42,768 nt of DNA from Phycisphaerales bacterium UBA5793 (lineage in GTDB: Bacteria; Planctomycetota; Phycisphaerae; Phycisphaerales; UBA5793), in NCBI GenBank assembly GCA_002418285.1, contig DIDT01000022.1, positions 1 through 42,768 of the forward strand, read 5' to 3'. Under the pieces are notes generated by a model. It was given only the letters and a program-made list of their open reading frames with translations, made no database searches and had not been told where the DNA came from. The translations under genes and the position numbers were made by a program. Below are positions 7,287-15,321 of the stretch, in pieces (position 1 is the first letter of the stretch; each line of letters starts with the position of its first letter).

Positions 7287-8645
7287 TCAGGGCTTCGCCG
7301 GCTGCTCGCCCGCCAACCGCGCAAGAATGATCGGCACCGCCTGCGGCACGCGATCGCTGCGACTGCTGACGTTGCGGATCATGCTCAGGTGATTGGCCTC
7401 CACCACGACATAGTCGGTCACTCCATCGAGTCGGGTGGACTCAAGCGAAACGCAGCCGTCGCCCAGACCGTCGACGAGATCGCTCGCGCTCTTTTCGAGA
7501 TCGCTGCCGGCAAAGATCTGCCCGTACTTGGATTTGCCCATGTCGTCCAGCCGCTTGGCCATCGCGGCGAGCCCGTCGGCCGTGATCGGGCTGGCCGATC
7601 CCGCGATGATGGTCACCGGCAGACCGCTCGGCAGCGATCGCGAATTGAGATCAGTCAGAAACGCGCTGCCCGGCATCAGATCATCCTGGGCTTCGCCGGC
7701 GCCGTCGAAAAAGCCGCCAATGAGCAGCCCGTCCCCACTCAGCGCCCGCACGGTCTGATCTCGCGCTTCGGTGGCGATGCGAAACAGGGCCATCTTCGAC
7801 CCGTGATTGGGTGGGCCCACCATGATCAGGCGGTCCACGGGTGGGAAGCGCTCGCCGCCGTCGACTGACCCGGCGTAGTAGGCCATGTTGGTCAGGATGT
7901 CACGACTGATCAGACAGCCCATGCTGTGCGCCACGATCGAGACACGCACGACTCCATCCTCGTGCATTTCGTGAAAGAGCGACGCGACAAACTCCGAGGA
8001 GTCTTTGATCGCCTGGTCGTCGGGGTACGTGATCTCGCAGACGCCATGCCCGGCGTCGAGCAAGCCCGGGATCAGTTGTCCCCAGAGGTGGCCTGCGTCG
8101 TCGAGCCCGTGGATCAGAACAACCGCGTCCTTCGGGGCGTTCGCTGCAGACAGCCTGGCGGTAGTCCCGTCGGGCAGATGCACCATGACACCAAACTGCG
8201 CCCTGGCAAGGTCCGCAGCCTCGGGAAAGAAGTTTTCGATGAGTCGCTGAATGGCTCCGTTGAAATCGGTCCGGTGCTGACGAAGCCGCACGCGATCAAC
8301 CGTCACCGCAACCTCATCTGCGTTGATGTCGAGCTTGACGATCCCGTCCGTGATGGAGCTGATCAGGCGAATCGTACTGGAACCCAGCGGGGTCCGCACC
8401 GGAACGGAATAGTCGCTGAGTTTCTTGATGGCCTCGCCATCCATCCCGATTTCGTCGGCCAATTCGCCGATGAGTTCGCCGACCTGGAGTTCGCCATCCT
8501 GCAACGGGATGGTGATGCGCCACTGCGTCTCCGGCTTGGTGGGGCTCTCAAGCGCCTGCCAGGCTCTGGCGGAGGGCGCCAGGCAGGTCAGCGCCATCAG
8601 GGCCACGAGGATCGAAACGGCGGTCGCGGAACGTTGCATTATCAC
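7287..8645 (-). CDS. Exported alpha/beta hydrolase (lipase/PGAP1-like)
   Basis: A 452-residue protein with a signal peptide (residues about 5-28, ending SARA). The hydrolase domain runs from about residue 170: VVLIHGLDD (oxyanion-hole HG at 179-180), the nucleophile elbow AHSMG with Ser241, LIMVGPPNHGS, and a candidate catalytic His in VEANHLSM near the end. NHGS after the elbow is typical of triacylglycerol-lipase and PGAP1-like members. The roughly 140 residues before the domain show no known fold to me. The chosen start is a GTG at 8645, six bases after GGGAG; the ATG at 8639 is the alternative. It follows the MCE gene by about 36 bases on the same strand, so a role on envelope lipids is an attractive inference. 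Confidence 0.82.
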   Translation of the reverse strand: MIMQRSATAVSILVALMALTCLAPSARAWQALESPTKPETQWRITIPLQDGELQVGELIGELADEIGMDGEAIKKLSDYSVPVRTPLGSSTIRLISSITDGIVKLDINADEVAVTVDRVRLRQHRTDFNGAIQRLIENFFPEAADLARAQFGVMVHLPDGTTARLSAANAPKDAVVLIHGLDDAGHLWGQLIPGLLDAGHGVCEITYPDDQAIKDSSEFVASLFHEMHEDGVVRVSIVAHSMGCLISRDILTNMAYYAGSVDGGERFPPVDRLIMVGPPNHGSKMALFRIATEARDQTVRALSGDGLLIGGFFDGAGEAQDDLMPGSAFLTDLNSRSLPSGLPVTIIAGSASPITADGLAAMAKRLDDMGKSKYGQIFAGSDLEKSASDLVDGLGDGCVSLESTRLDGVTDYVVVEANHLSMIRNVSSRSDRVPQAVPIILARLAGEQPAKP

Positions 8646-8681
8646 TTCATACTCCCGCGGGGATCCGTCCGTTCGTCTGAT

Positions 8682-10016
8682 TCACGGCTTGATGCCGGTG
8701 CCGAACAGAATCTCCCCCCAGCGTTTGTCTTCCTGCTTGTACTTCTCATAGCGCGTTTCGAACTCCGACAGTGCCCGTTGCACGAGTTCGCTTTCAGGAT
8801 CGAGGTTCTCGCCATACCGGTCGTGCAGGGCCTTGAGGCTCACCACTGACGCTTCCAGATCACTCACGGCAGCTGCGTACGTTCGAACTGCATCGTGCAG
8901 CAACGACTGCTTGGCTTCGTCCTTTGAAGGAGTGTAGAGCAGTCGCCACGGCTCGGAACGAACTTCGATTGTGGCCAGCTTGAGGTTGTCCGAACTGAGC
9001 CGGAGATTGGCAAGAATGCGAGAAACCTGCGGAATTTCCGTCGTCAGACCCTCATTGAGAATCGTAAACGTTTCGGTGGCGGCGGCGAGTCCCTTGTCGG
9101 CCCGGTCGAGCATCTGTTCGATCCGCGCGAGGCCCTCCTCGCGTGTCCATCGCGTGACTTCCTTGACATTCTCCGCCGTTTCCTTGACATTCGGTGAAAC
9201 ATCGCTGACGAGCGAGCGCACGTCATTGACGCCGCCATCAACATTGGCCATGATCGCATCAGCCTTCTCCGCCAGAGCCGGTCCGCGCTCGGTGGTGGCG
9301 CGAACATCCTGAATGATCTGGGAGATGCGGTCGCTCCACTCGGGCCAGCGCTCCTTCAGGGATGCTATGAATGCCTGCACGTCCTCGGTTGTGCCGCGCA
9401 CATTCTGCACGATGGCGGGGCCGTCCTCGTTGACCGTCTTGCGGGCGAATCCCGTAACTTCTTTGACGTCGGCGGTGATACCGTCGATGCGTTCAATGAT
9501 GGCCTTGACGCGCTGAAGGTCCTCGGGGCCGATCCCGGCGGTCTTGAGGAGTACGGAAGGAGCGTACCCGCCGCTGATTGTTCCGCCGTCGTCGAAGAAC
9601 TTCTTTCCCAGCGGCGGGCCGTTGGTTCCCAGCGGCGCGATGTCGATCGCCGTCGCCCCACCGATGAGCGGAACGACCATGCCCGCGAAGGCATCCTCGT
9701 GAATCTGGTATTGCTCGGGAATCGTGACGGTGACGATGAAACGAGGCTCGTCGGAGCGATTGAGATCCGCGGCCATTTCCGTCACTTTGCCGACGGTCAT
9801 GCCGCCGACCATCACTTCAGACCCGACCTTCACGCCAGGCACGCCGACGTCCAGTGGAAACGCGATGCGGATGACCTGCGTGCTGGCAAAATCGCCAAGA
9901 TCCGAGAGCGTGATCACCGTCGCGACGAAACCGACGATGGCGGCGATGACAAAGAACCCCGCGACGGTGTTGTTGCGCTGGCGTATGCGGCTGGTGCTCA
10001 TGTTCGACTTGCCCAT
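8682..10016 (-). CDS. MCE-family lipid transport protein (MlaD-like)
   Basis: A 444-residue protein with one N-terminal membrane helix (about residues 16-38, AGFFVIAAIVGFVATVI) followed by an MCE domain (about 42-130) containing VGVPGVKVGSEVMVGGMTVGKV. These proteins form hexameric rings in the periplasm that pass phospholipids or other hydrophobic molecules between the membranes, powered by an MlaEF-type transporter. From about residue 165 to the end is a long alpha-helical, largely polar region with repeated short amphipathic stretches, as in PqiB/YebT or mycobacterial Mce proteins, which may build a tube or needle above the ring. It lies 24 bases downstream of the MlaF-type ATPase gene and is surely co-transcribed. 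An in-frame ATG at 10001 is an alternative start. Confidence 0.9.
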   Translation of the reverse strand: MGKSNMSTSRIRQRNNTVAGFFVIAAIVGFVATVITLSDLGDFASTQVIRIAFPLDVGVPGVKVGSEVMVGGMTVGKVTEMAADLNRSDEPRFIVTVTIPEQYQIHEDAFAGMVVPLIGGATAIDIAPLGTNGPPLGKKFFDDGGTISGGYAPSVLLKTAGIGPEDLQRVKAIIERIDGITADVKEVTGFARKTVNEDGPAIVQNVRGTTEDVQAFIASLKERWPEWSDRISQIIQDVRATTERGPALAEKADAIMANVDGGVNDVRSLVSDVSPNVKETAENVKEVTRWTREEGLARIEQMLDRADKGLAAATETFTILNEGLTTEIPQVSRILANLRLSSDNLKLATIEVRSEPWRLLYTPSKDEAKQSLLHDAVRTYAAAVSDLEASVVSLKALHDRYGENLDPESELVQRALSEFETRYEKYKQEDKRWGEILFGTGIKP

Positions 10017-10040
10017 CCATCCGGTCGTGTTTGCGTGGAA

Positions 10041-10937
10041 TCACTTCACGATGCGAGTCGATTCGATGCTGGGTCCCGGCGCCATCCGTGGGACATCCGG
10101 AGTCCCCAGCAGGTCTTCTTCGTAGTTGGTCGCAGTTCGGCGCTGCGTAATTGGCCCCTCGGCATCTCCGCGAATGAACTGGCGCACAAGCGCCTGTTCC
10201 TGCGAGAGATCTCCGACATCATGCCCGCGCAACTCCTCGAACCATACTCGATCGGCAACGACCAGCATCTTGCCTTTGTCGAGCATCGCCATGCGATCGG
10301 CGATTGCAAAAGCGGAGTCCATCTCGTGCGTAACAACCACGCTCGTCACTCCGAGTTTCTTCGTCAGGTCGATGATGAGACGGTCGATGCCGGCAGAGGT
10401 CACCGGGTCCAACCCCGCGGAAGGCTCATCGTAGAACAGAATCTTGGGATCCAGGGCGAGCGCCCGGGCCAGCCCGGCGCGCTTCTTCATCCCGCCTGAA
10501 ATCTGGGCGGGGTATTTCTCGGCGTGCTCGCGCAGCCCGACCAGTTCGAGCTTGATCTTGACCTGGATATTGATGATGTTCTGGTCCAGAGTCGTGTGCT
10601 CCTGAAGAGGCAGAGCCACGTTTTCCGCGATGGTCATCGATTGGAAGAGTGCCCCGGACTGGAACAAAATACCGAACTTTTTGCGTACTTTATTCAGCCC
10701 ATCATCATCCAGCCCCGCAATATCCTGCCCGAATAGAGCCACTTTTCCCTCGTCGGGGCTCAACGAGCCGATCATGTGGCGAAGCAAGGTGGACTTCCCG
10801 CTGCCCGAGCCACCCATGATGACGAGGATCTCGCCCGGACGCACGTCGAGGTTGATGCCATCCAGCACGGTGCGGCCGTCGAACCGCTTGACGAGGTTCT
10901 GCACGCTGATGATGGGTGGTGAGCCGTTGGGAGTCAT
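10041..10937 (-). CDS. MlaF-type ABC transporter ATPase
   Basis: A 298-residue ATPase. Walker A is GGSGSGKST at residues 42-50, the Q-loop lies in GILFQSGALFQSMT, the signature is SGGMKKRAGLARALALDP (the MlaF/Mce-associated form), and Walker B is ILFYDEPSAGLDP. The SGGMKKR signature and the double FQSGALFQSM are specific to the MlaF/TTG2A group that energises retrograde or anterograde phospholipid transport. About 40 extra residues follow the core and may regulate it. The partner permease MlaE is not in this window: the neighbour upstream is a thioredoxin gene on the other strand. No good Shine-Dalgarno precedes the ATG, which sits in the small palindrome ATGGTACCAT. Confidence 0.9.
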   Translation of the reverse strand: MTPNGSPPIISVQNLVKRFDGRTVLDGINLDVRPGEILVIMGGSGSGKSTLLRHMIGSLSPDEGKVALFGQDIAGLDDDGLNKVRKKFGILFQSGALFQSMTIAENVALPLQEHTTLDQNIINIQVKIKLELVGLREHAEKYPAQISGGMKKRAGLARALALDPKILFYDEPSAGLDPVTSAGIDRLIIDLTKKLGVTSVVVTHEMDSAFAIADRMAMLDKGKMLVVADRVWFEELRGHDVGDLSQEQALVRQFIRGDAEGPITQRRTATNYEEDLLGTPDVPRMAPGPSIESTRIVK

Positions 10938-11086
10938 GGTACCATATTGATGTCGGCCAAAGACTTTAGGGATTCAACCCAATCCCACGCGATGGTCATC
11001 AGTATACTCAGGTATGATACGGGTGTGCTGCCGCACACTATCCGATGAAGATCCACGTCCCAGAGCCCCGAACGAAGGAGATCACA
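10938..11086. promoter_or_regulatory. Divergent promoter region between mlaF-like and tlpA-like genes
   Basis: This 149-base gap separates two divergent genes. It holds the palindrome AGTATACT at 11001-11008, which gives a TATACT hexamer on both strands, and a second plus-strand TATGAT at 11013-11018. These are good -10 candidates, but I found no convincing -35 element at normal spacing for either. The thioredoxin gene has a strong AAGGAG ribosome site at 11075-11080. Confidence 0.35.
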
Positions 11087-12136
11087 ATGAAGCGACTGAT
11101 GACAGGAATTGCCGCCCTGGCCTTGATGGCGGCCGTGACCGGCCCGAGCCTTGCCGAGGTCAAGGTCGGCGACAAGATGCCGGAACTTAAGGTCGGGAAA
11201 CTCTACAACAATGAGTACAACGTCAATCTGAACGAGCTCAGCGGCCATATCGTGATCGTGGAGTTCTGGGCGACGTGGTGCGGCCCGTGTCGTGCTGAGA
11301 TTCCTCACATCAACGAGATGCACAAGAAGTACAAGGACAAGGGCGTGCTCTTCGTCAGCCTCAGCAACGAAGACGACTCGCTCGTCGCGCCTTTCGTCAA
11401 ACAGCAGCACATGACCTACCTCGTCGGATCTGGTTCGAGCATGGACCGCGTCTTCGGCGTCAACGCGATTCCCCACGCCGTGCTCTTCAGTCCGGAAGGC
11501 GTGGCTGAGTGGATCGGCCATCCCGCCCGGCTTGACGACGCGATCCAGACCGCGATTCGCAAGCATCCCAATGCGCAGCCGCTCGGTGGCGGACCCGACT
11601 ACAACGAGAAACTGTTTGCCACCATTGAGACGGCGCTGCTCAAGGGCGACAGCTCCAGCGCAATCTCCACCCTGCGTCACATCGATCGCAAAGCGCTGGA
11701 TGAACGCGAAGGTCATCGCGCCCGGTACGACGGGATTGTCAACCGCATCACCCCCATGGCTCAGGCCGATTTCGATCGCGCGATGAGCGCGGTCAAGAAC
11801 AAGCAGTACGCGGACGCCCTCGCGATCTTTGATCGCGTTGCCAAAGACTACCGCGGCCTGCCGATTGCGGACAAGGCGGTGGCGGAACTCAAGCGCCTCG
11901 ATGCCGACCCCGAAGTGCTCAAGGCCAAGCGCGACAGCGCCATCGAGGGCCGCGCCGACAACATGCTCAAGCGGGCCAAGGCTCAGGCCGCGGATGGCGA
12001 TAACGTCATGGCTTATCTTCGACTGAAGAACATTGTTGAGAAGTACCCCGACACGGCCGCGGCCGCAGAGGCGAAGCAACTGCTCGCCGCCTACGAAGCC
12101 GACGCCGAGTTCATGAAGACCATCAAGGATCGTTGA
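11087..12136 (+). CDS. TlpA/ResA-like periplasmic thioredoxin with TPR-like C-terminal extension
   Basis: From the ATG at 11087, seven bases after a good AAGGAG site, it encodes 349 residues. A signal peptide (1-23, ending SLAE) directs it to the periplasm. The thioredoxin domain (about 25-170) contains WATWCGPCRAEIPH, with redox cysteines at 65 and 68, and the cis-proline loop at NAIPHAVLF. TlpA/ResA proteins reduce disulfides, often to ready apocytochromes or copper proteins for cofactor insertion. The last 170 residues are helical and contain two TPR-like stretches (KNKQYADALAIFDRVAKDY and GDNVMAYLRLKNIVEKYP), suggesting a protein-docking extension. A longer in-frame start at 11045 lacks a ribosome site. 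The presence of a huge c-type cytochrome 5.5 kb away makes a maturation link tempting but unproven. Confidence 0.88.
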   Translation: MKRLMTGIAALALMAAVTGPSLAEVKVGDKMPELKVGKLYNNEYNVNLNELSGHIVIVEFWATWCGPCRAEIPHINEMHKKYKDKGVLFVSLSNEDDSLVAPFVKQQHMTYLVGSGSSMDRVFGVNAIPHAVLFSPEGVAEWIGHPARLDDAIQTAIRKHPNAQPLGGGPDYNEKLFATIETALLKGDSSSAISTLRHIDRKALDEREGHRARYDGIVNRITPMAQADFDRAMSAVKNKQYADALAIFDRVAKDYRGLPIADKAVAELKRLDADPEVLKAKRDSAIEGRADNMLKRAKAQAADGDNVMAYLRLKNIVEKYPDTAAAAEAKQLLAAYEADAEFMKTIKDR

Positions 12137-12160
12137 TCCGATCCCGGCACGGAAATGAAC

Positions 12161-12196
12161 AAAAGACCGCTGATCCGTCAGGATCAGCGGTCTTTT
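12161..12196. terminator. Bidirectional Rho-independent terminator
   Basis: A perfect 16-base-pair inverted repeat, AAAAGACCGCTGATCC / GGATCAGCGGTCTTTT, with a four-base loop (GTCA). It ends in TTTT on both strands. It lies 24 bases after the thioredoxin stop and 21 bases beyond the stop of the convergent endonuclease/exonuclease/phosphatase gene, so it can end both transcripts. Confidence 0.93.
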
Positions 12197-12217
12197 CGAT
12201 TGCCGGGAGAGCGAGTC

Positions 12218-13987
12218 TCAGTGAAAGTCGATGATGACCGGAAGGTGATCCGACGCTCCCGAGTCTTCGCGGAGCAGACCAAGAGTGGTGAGTTCGTCTT
12301 CACCAAGGCGATCGGTGTCGAGTACAAAGCACTGTGCCACGCGAAGGACTGCATCGGAAATCAGTGCGTAGTCGAGCCGGGCCGGCAGGAAGGGCTGCTC
12401 CGGGTCGCGCCAAGTCGTGTTCGTCGAATCCCCGCGCACATACGGATCCACAACCAGCAGGTCCGTCGCATTGAGGTCGTTTTGGAACTTGACGATCTCC
12501 ATCGGCTCGTACGAGCCAACAAGATTGAAATCGCCCATGATGAGCAGCCCCGAAGGCCGCAGGTCGAATTGGGCCGCCCGAAGCAGGCGTCGAATCGCTT
12601 CCGCTTCCTTGACGCGCTTCTGGTCATTGGGATCACCGGCGCGGCCGCAGCACTTGAGGTGAACGCTCGTCACCAGCACCCGCCGATTCGCCGCCGCAAC
12701 GAGCAGTGACGCCGACCGCACCTGTGGCGCATCAGGTCCGTCAAAGCCGGAGATGGATGTCACCGGCACCGCGCTGAGCCGACTCGCAACGGCTACATCC
12801 TGGTCAGGCGAGATCATGACTTCCCAGCCGAACGTCGTTGGAAGATGCTCGTTGAGCCACGCTCGCAGCACGCCATCAGTGACGTCTTTGCCGAGTTCCT
12901 GCAGGCAGATAATGTCCGGATCAACCGCGCGCACCACACGAACGAATGGTTCGGGATTGTGCAGCATCGCTCCATTGAGTACGTTCCACGTCATCGCCCG
13001 TACGTCGCGGCGGTCCATGCGCGCAAGGCGCCCGCTCGTCGGCGCCGACCGAACCGCGGATGACTCCTCGACCGGCTCTGCTTCGACCGCCGGGCTCTCA
13101 CCACCCAGTTCGATGACGCTCGCTGAAGAGTCCGGTGCCGCGCCTTCGACTTGCTGGGCTTCACCGACCGCCATCTCCGCTTCGTTCGCAGGTGTGGATT
13201 CGAACGTTACCTCGGCGCGAGGCACCGCACGCAAGGCAATCGAAAACGGTTGCGTCCGGTCGACAATCGATCCCACTTCATCGGTGAATGTGATCCGGGC
13301 GGAAAACGTCGGGCTCATGAACGGCATCACGGTTGCGCCGGGGATCAGCCCGCCGCGCGCGAGGCGAAGTTCAATCTGATCACTTGCGTACGTGGGGGCA
13401 AACGACGCGCCGAACCAGTAGGGATTGGCGGGCGCCGTGGGGAGACCAGCTTCGATGACTTCGGCGCCGACCCCGCCAAACCCACCCTTGCTGCCCCGGG
13501 GAGAAAAGTTTATTTCAAAATCAACGCCGGCGATCCCGACCTCGCCCGTGCCGCCCGTGCGGATGTCGCCAGTCAGTCGGTTGCCGTCCGCGTCGAGCTG
13601 GAGGGAAAGCGTTCCGGTCAGGCCCTGCACGTTGACCAGTCGGCCAAGCTCGATTCGGAAGTACACCCACGCATCGTCGTAGGTGGTCCACACGCGCCCG
13701 AGCCGGACGTACGGGCTTCCTTCGTAGGTCGAATGTCCAACCGCGACGGCGGACAGATTGGACCAGTCCTCGAATTGGCCGTCGATGGCGATCGTGCGAC
13801 GCTCGACGTACTGCGGTACGGCTTCGCCGATGATCAGTGGCTCTCCGGCTGCATCGGCACGCCGAGCCACCTCGGCGTCGTCAGCCAGTGGCGGGAGCGA
13901 TGAGTGACGGCAGGACGTCATCAGCGCGAGGGCTGACAGGCATGCGACAAAAAATCCGGGCCAGTTGGTGCGATGTTCCCTGTTCAT
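12218..13987 (-). CDS. Lipoprotein with N-terminal beta-sandwich and C-terminal endonuclease/exonuclease/phosphatase domain
   Basis: From the ATG at 13987 it encodes 589 residues; an ATG at 14005 would add six residues without helping the signal sequence. The N-terminus ends in LSALALMTSC, a plausible lipobox, so the protein is probably lipid-anchored outside the cytoplasm. Residues about 55-255 begin IDGQFEDWSNL and look like a CBM9/DOMON-type beta-sandwich. After an acidic, Ser/Glu-rich linker the C-terminal 260 residues form an EEP hydrolase domain with all expected motifs: TWNVLNG, DIICLQEL, TSVHLK, MGDFNLVG, RLDYALIS and SGASDHLPV. Such enzymes cleave phosphodiesters in nucleic acids, phosphoinositides or sphingomyelin. 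An extracellular nuclease or phosphodiesterase is likely. Binding by the first domain is a guess. Confidence 0.85.
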   Translation of the reverse strand: MNREHRTNWPGFFVACLSALALMTSCRHSSLPPLADDAEVARRADAAGEPLIIGEAVPQYVERRTIAIDGQFEDWSNLSAVAVGHSTYEGSPYVRLGRVWTTYDDAWVYFRIELGRLVNVQGLTGTLSLQLDADGNRLTGDIRTGGTGEVGIAGVDFEINFSPRGSKGGFGGVGAEVIEAGLPTAPANPYWFGASFAPTYASDQIELRLARGGLIPGATVMPFMSPTFSARITFTDEVGSIVDRTQPFSIALRAVPRAEVTFESTPANEAEMAVGEAQQVEGAAPDSSASVIELGGESPAVEAEPVEESSAVRSAPTSGRLARMDRRDVRAMTWNVLNGAMLHNPEPFVRVVRAVDPDIICLQELGKDVTDGVLRAWLNEHLPTTFGWEVMISPDQDVAVASRLSAVPVTSISGFDGPDAPQVRSASLLVAAANRRVLVTSVHLKCCGRAGDPNDQKRVKEAEAIRRLLRAAQFDLRPSGLLIMGDFNLVGSYEPMEIVKFQNDLNATDLLVVDPYVRGDSTNTTWRDPEQPFLPARLDYALISDAVLRVAQCFVLDTDRLGEDELTTLGLLREDSGASDHLPVIIDFH

Positions 13988-14080
13988 GGGCAAAGTGTCG
14001 GCCATTCGTGGTCGATTGGCAAGTCCGGGACCGTGTGATTCCTCGTTTGCCCACCTTCTGGAATGAGCGGCGTACGCGGC

Positions 14081-14809
14081 TCACTTCTCGTATTTTGAGA
14101 AGATCTGCTGGCGCCACTGCTGTCCCCGGCGAATTCGGTTCGTGACATTGCGGGGCACCGGCAGGTGGATCGTCACCGGGTTCAGAAGATCGATCTCCCC
14201 CGAGAGTTCGTGCATTCCGGTCCGGAAGTTCTCACCCCAGTCAACATTGAAGGTGCCGCATGGCAATCCCTTCTGCGAACGCAGTTGGTCACCCTGCGAA
14301 TGGGGGTAATTGACAGCCGCGGCAAGTTCGACGTCAACAACCGAGCCCTGCAGCCGCGGGTGAACCGCGACGGGCTGCTGGATCACCCCCACACCGCCGC
14401 CAGGACACGAGAACGAAAAATGGATGTCGCATGCGTCGGGCCGGTGCTGGATGGACTCCGGCGGGGGTCGAAGGTGCAAAATGGCATTGCATTCGTTCTC
14501 GAACCGGTTCTCAAAATAGATATGAATGTACGCCTGTTCGCCGTCCTTGCGCATCACCGGGATAAAACACAGGCCTGCCTGCTCGTAGTACAGACCGCCT
14601 GCGTATTGGCCGAGCATGTCGGGCAGTTTATCTTCAAAGACGAGCGCCCAGAACAGCACGACTCCGGTCAGGCTGAAAAGAATGGTGCTCGCGAGGCGCT
14701 GCTCGAAGCGGTAGGGCCGATCCGGCGAAGCCATGAACCAGGCCCAGAAAGCCCATGCGAAAAAGCCGAAGATCAGCAGGACAAGCAGGGCGTTCCGTTT
14801 CTCTCGCAT
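14081..14809 (-). CDS. Unknown membrane protein with two N-terminal helices
   Basis: I do not recognise this 242-residue protein. It starts at an ATG at 14809 with GGAG nine bases upstream. Two transmembrane helices (about residues 7-28 and 39-60) are joined by a short basic loop, leaving a soluble C-terminal domain of about 180 residues on the cytoplasmic side if the N-terminus is inside. That domain has several cysteines and aromatic residues (CFIPVMRKDG, IYFENRFENECNA, CDIHFSFSCPGGG) and looks like a beta-sandwich from its alternating strands. No catalytic motif is visible. It ends 93 bases before the start of the EEP lipoprotein gene, on the same strand. The codon pattern matches the neighbouring genes, so it is a genuine gene rather than a chance frame. 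Confidence 0.72.
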   Translation of the reverse strand: MREKRNALLVLLIFGFFAWAFWAWFMASPDRPYRFEQRLASTILFSLTGVVLFWALVFEDKLPDMLGQYAGGLYYEQAGLCFIPVMRKDGEQAYIHIYFENRFENECNAILHLRPPPESIQHRPDACDIHFSFSCPGGGVGVIQQPVAVHPRLQGSVVDVELAAAVNYPHSQGDQLRSQKGLPCGTFNVDWGENFRTGMHELSGEIDLLNPVTIHLPVPRNVTNRIRRGQQWRQQIFSKYEK

Positions 14810-15321
14810 GGAGTGAAGTCTCCTTCGAGGTGAGCGGACAAAACACGCGCGTGCGTGGGTTGAGAATCCCGCGAGCGGCTGGACCGGGCCGAATTGTCAT
14901 CCCCACGAGGCTGGACACTCCAGCCATCATCGCCAGTTTACCATGGTTTCGGACGACTGTGCGCGTTTCCTTGCAGAATCCACATCAGAAGCGGGACGAA
15001 TGTTGAAGAAAATCTCAATAAGTGCGGAACCGGGCATAACGGGAGATCGAATCTCCAGTAGGCGATGCGGTGCTGTATCCCCCTTCACCTGAGGGCAGCC
15101 ACACACGGCGCCGCCGCTGAAAAAGCCGTTCCCGCCGCACGGGACACTGTTTGGGGGTGGCACCCACGAGCATCTCCTTACAGCGCGGTGGGGATTACAA
15201 CACGGTACGGAACGAGAACCCGATTTGCCACGGATCGGGTTCCTTCCGTTTTTGGACAACCCGCGATCATGCAAGTTCCTCAGCGGCAGTCGGATACAAA
15301 ACATGCTGTCGTGTCACCGCT
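14810..15321. other. Non-coding interval with repeat-like element and hairpin
   Basis: About 510 bases without a convincing gene. Open frames here have no ribosome site at a sensible distance and no protein-like composition. Two structures stand out. One is a block at 15141-15169 containing GGGACACTGTTTGGGGGTGG and the near-palindrome GGGTGGCACCC. The other is an inverted repeat GAACCCGAT / ATCGGGTTC at 15216-15224 and 15234-15242. The hairpin is followed on the plus strand by CTTCCGTTTTT, so it could end plus-strand transcription, though no plus-strand gene lies just upstream. I see no tRNA, SRP, tmRNA or RNase P signature. Confidence 0.5.
15141..15169. repeat. Candidate dispersed (REP-like) element
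   Basis: The block combines GGGACACTGTTTGGGGGTGG with the near-palindrome GGGTGGCACCC. It resembles short palindromic intergenic repeats that occur in many copies in planctomycete and other environmental genomes. Only one copy is in this window, so the repeat nature is inferred from appearance. Confidence 0.35.

Noticed and set aside
10934..12079. 381-codon minus-strand frame opposite the thioredoxin gene
   Set aside because: The plus strand encodes a complete TlpA-like protein with signal peptide and WCGPC. The antisense frame has no family motifs.
14927..15304. 125-codon minus-strand frame in the gene-free interval
   Set aside because: There is no ribosome site, the composition is Cys/Arg/Pro-rich, and it spans the repeat-like block and hairpin. 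It is probably not coding.
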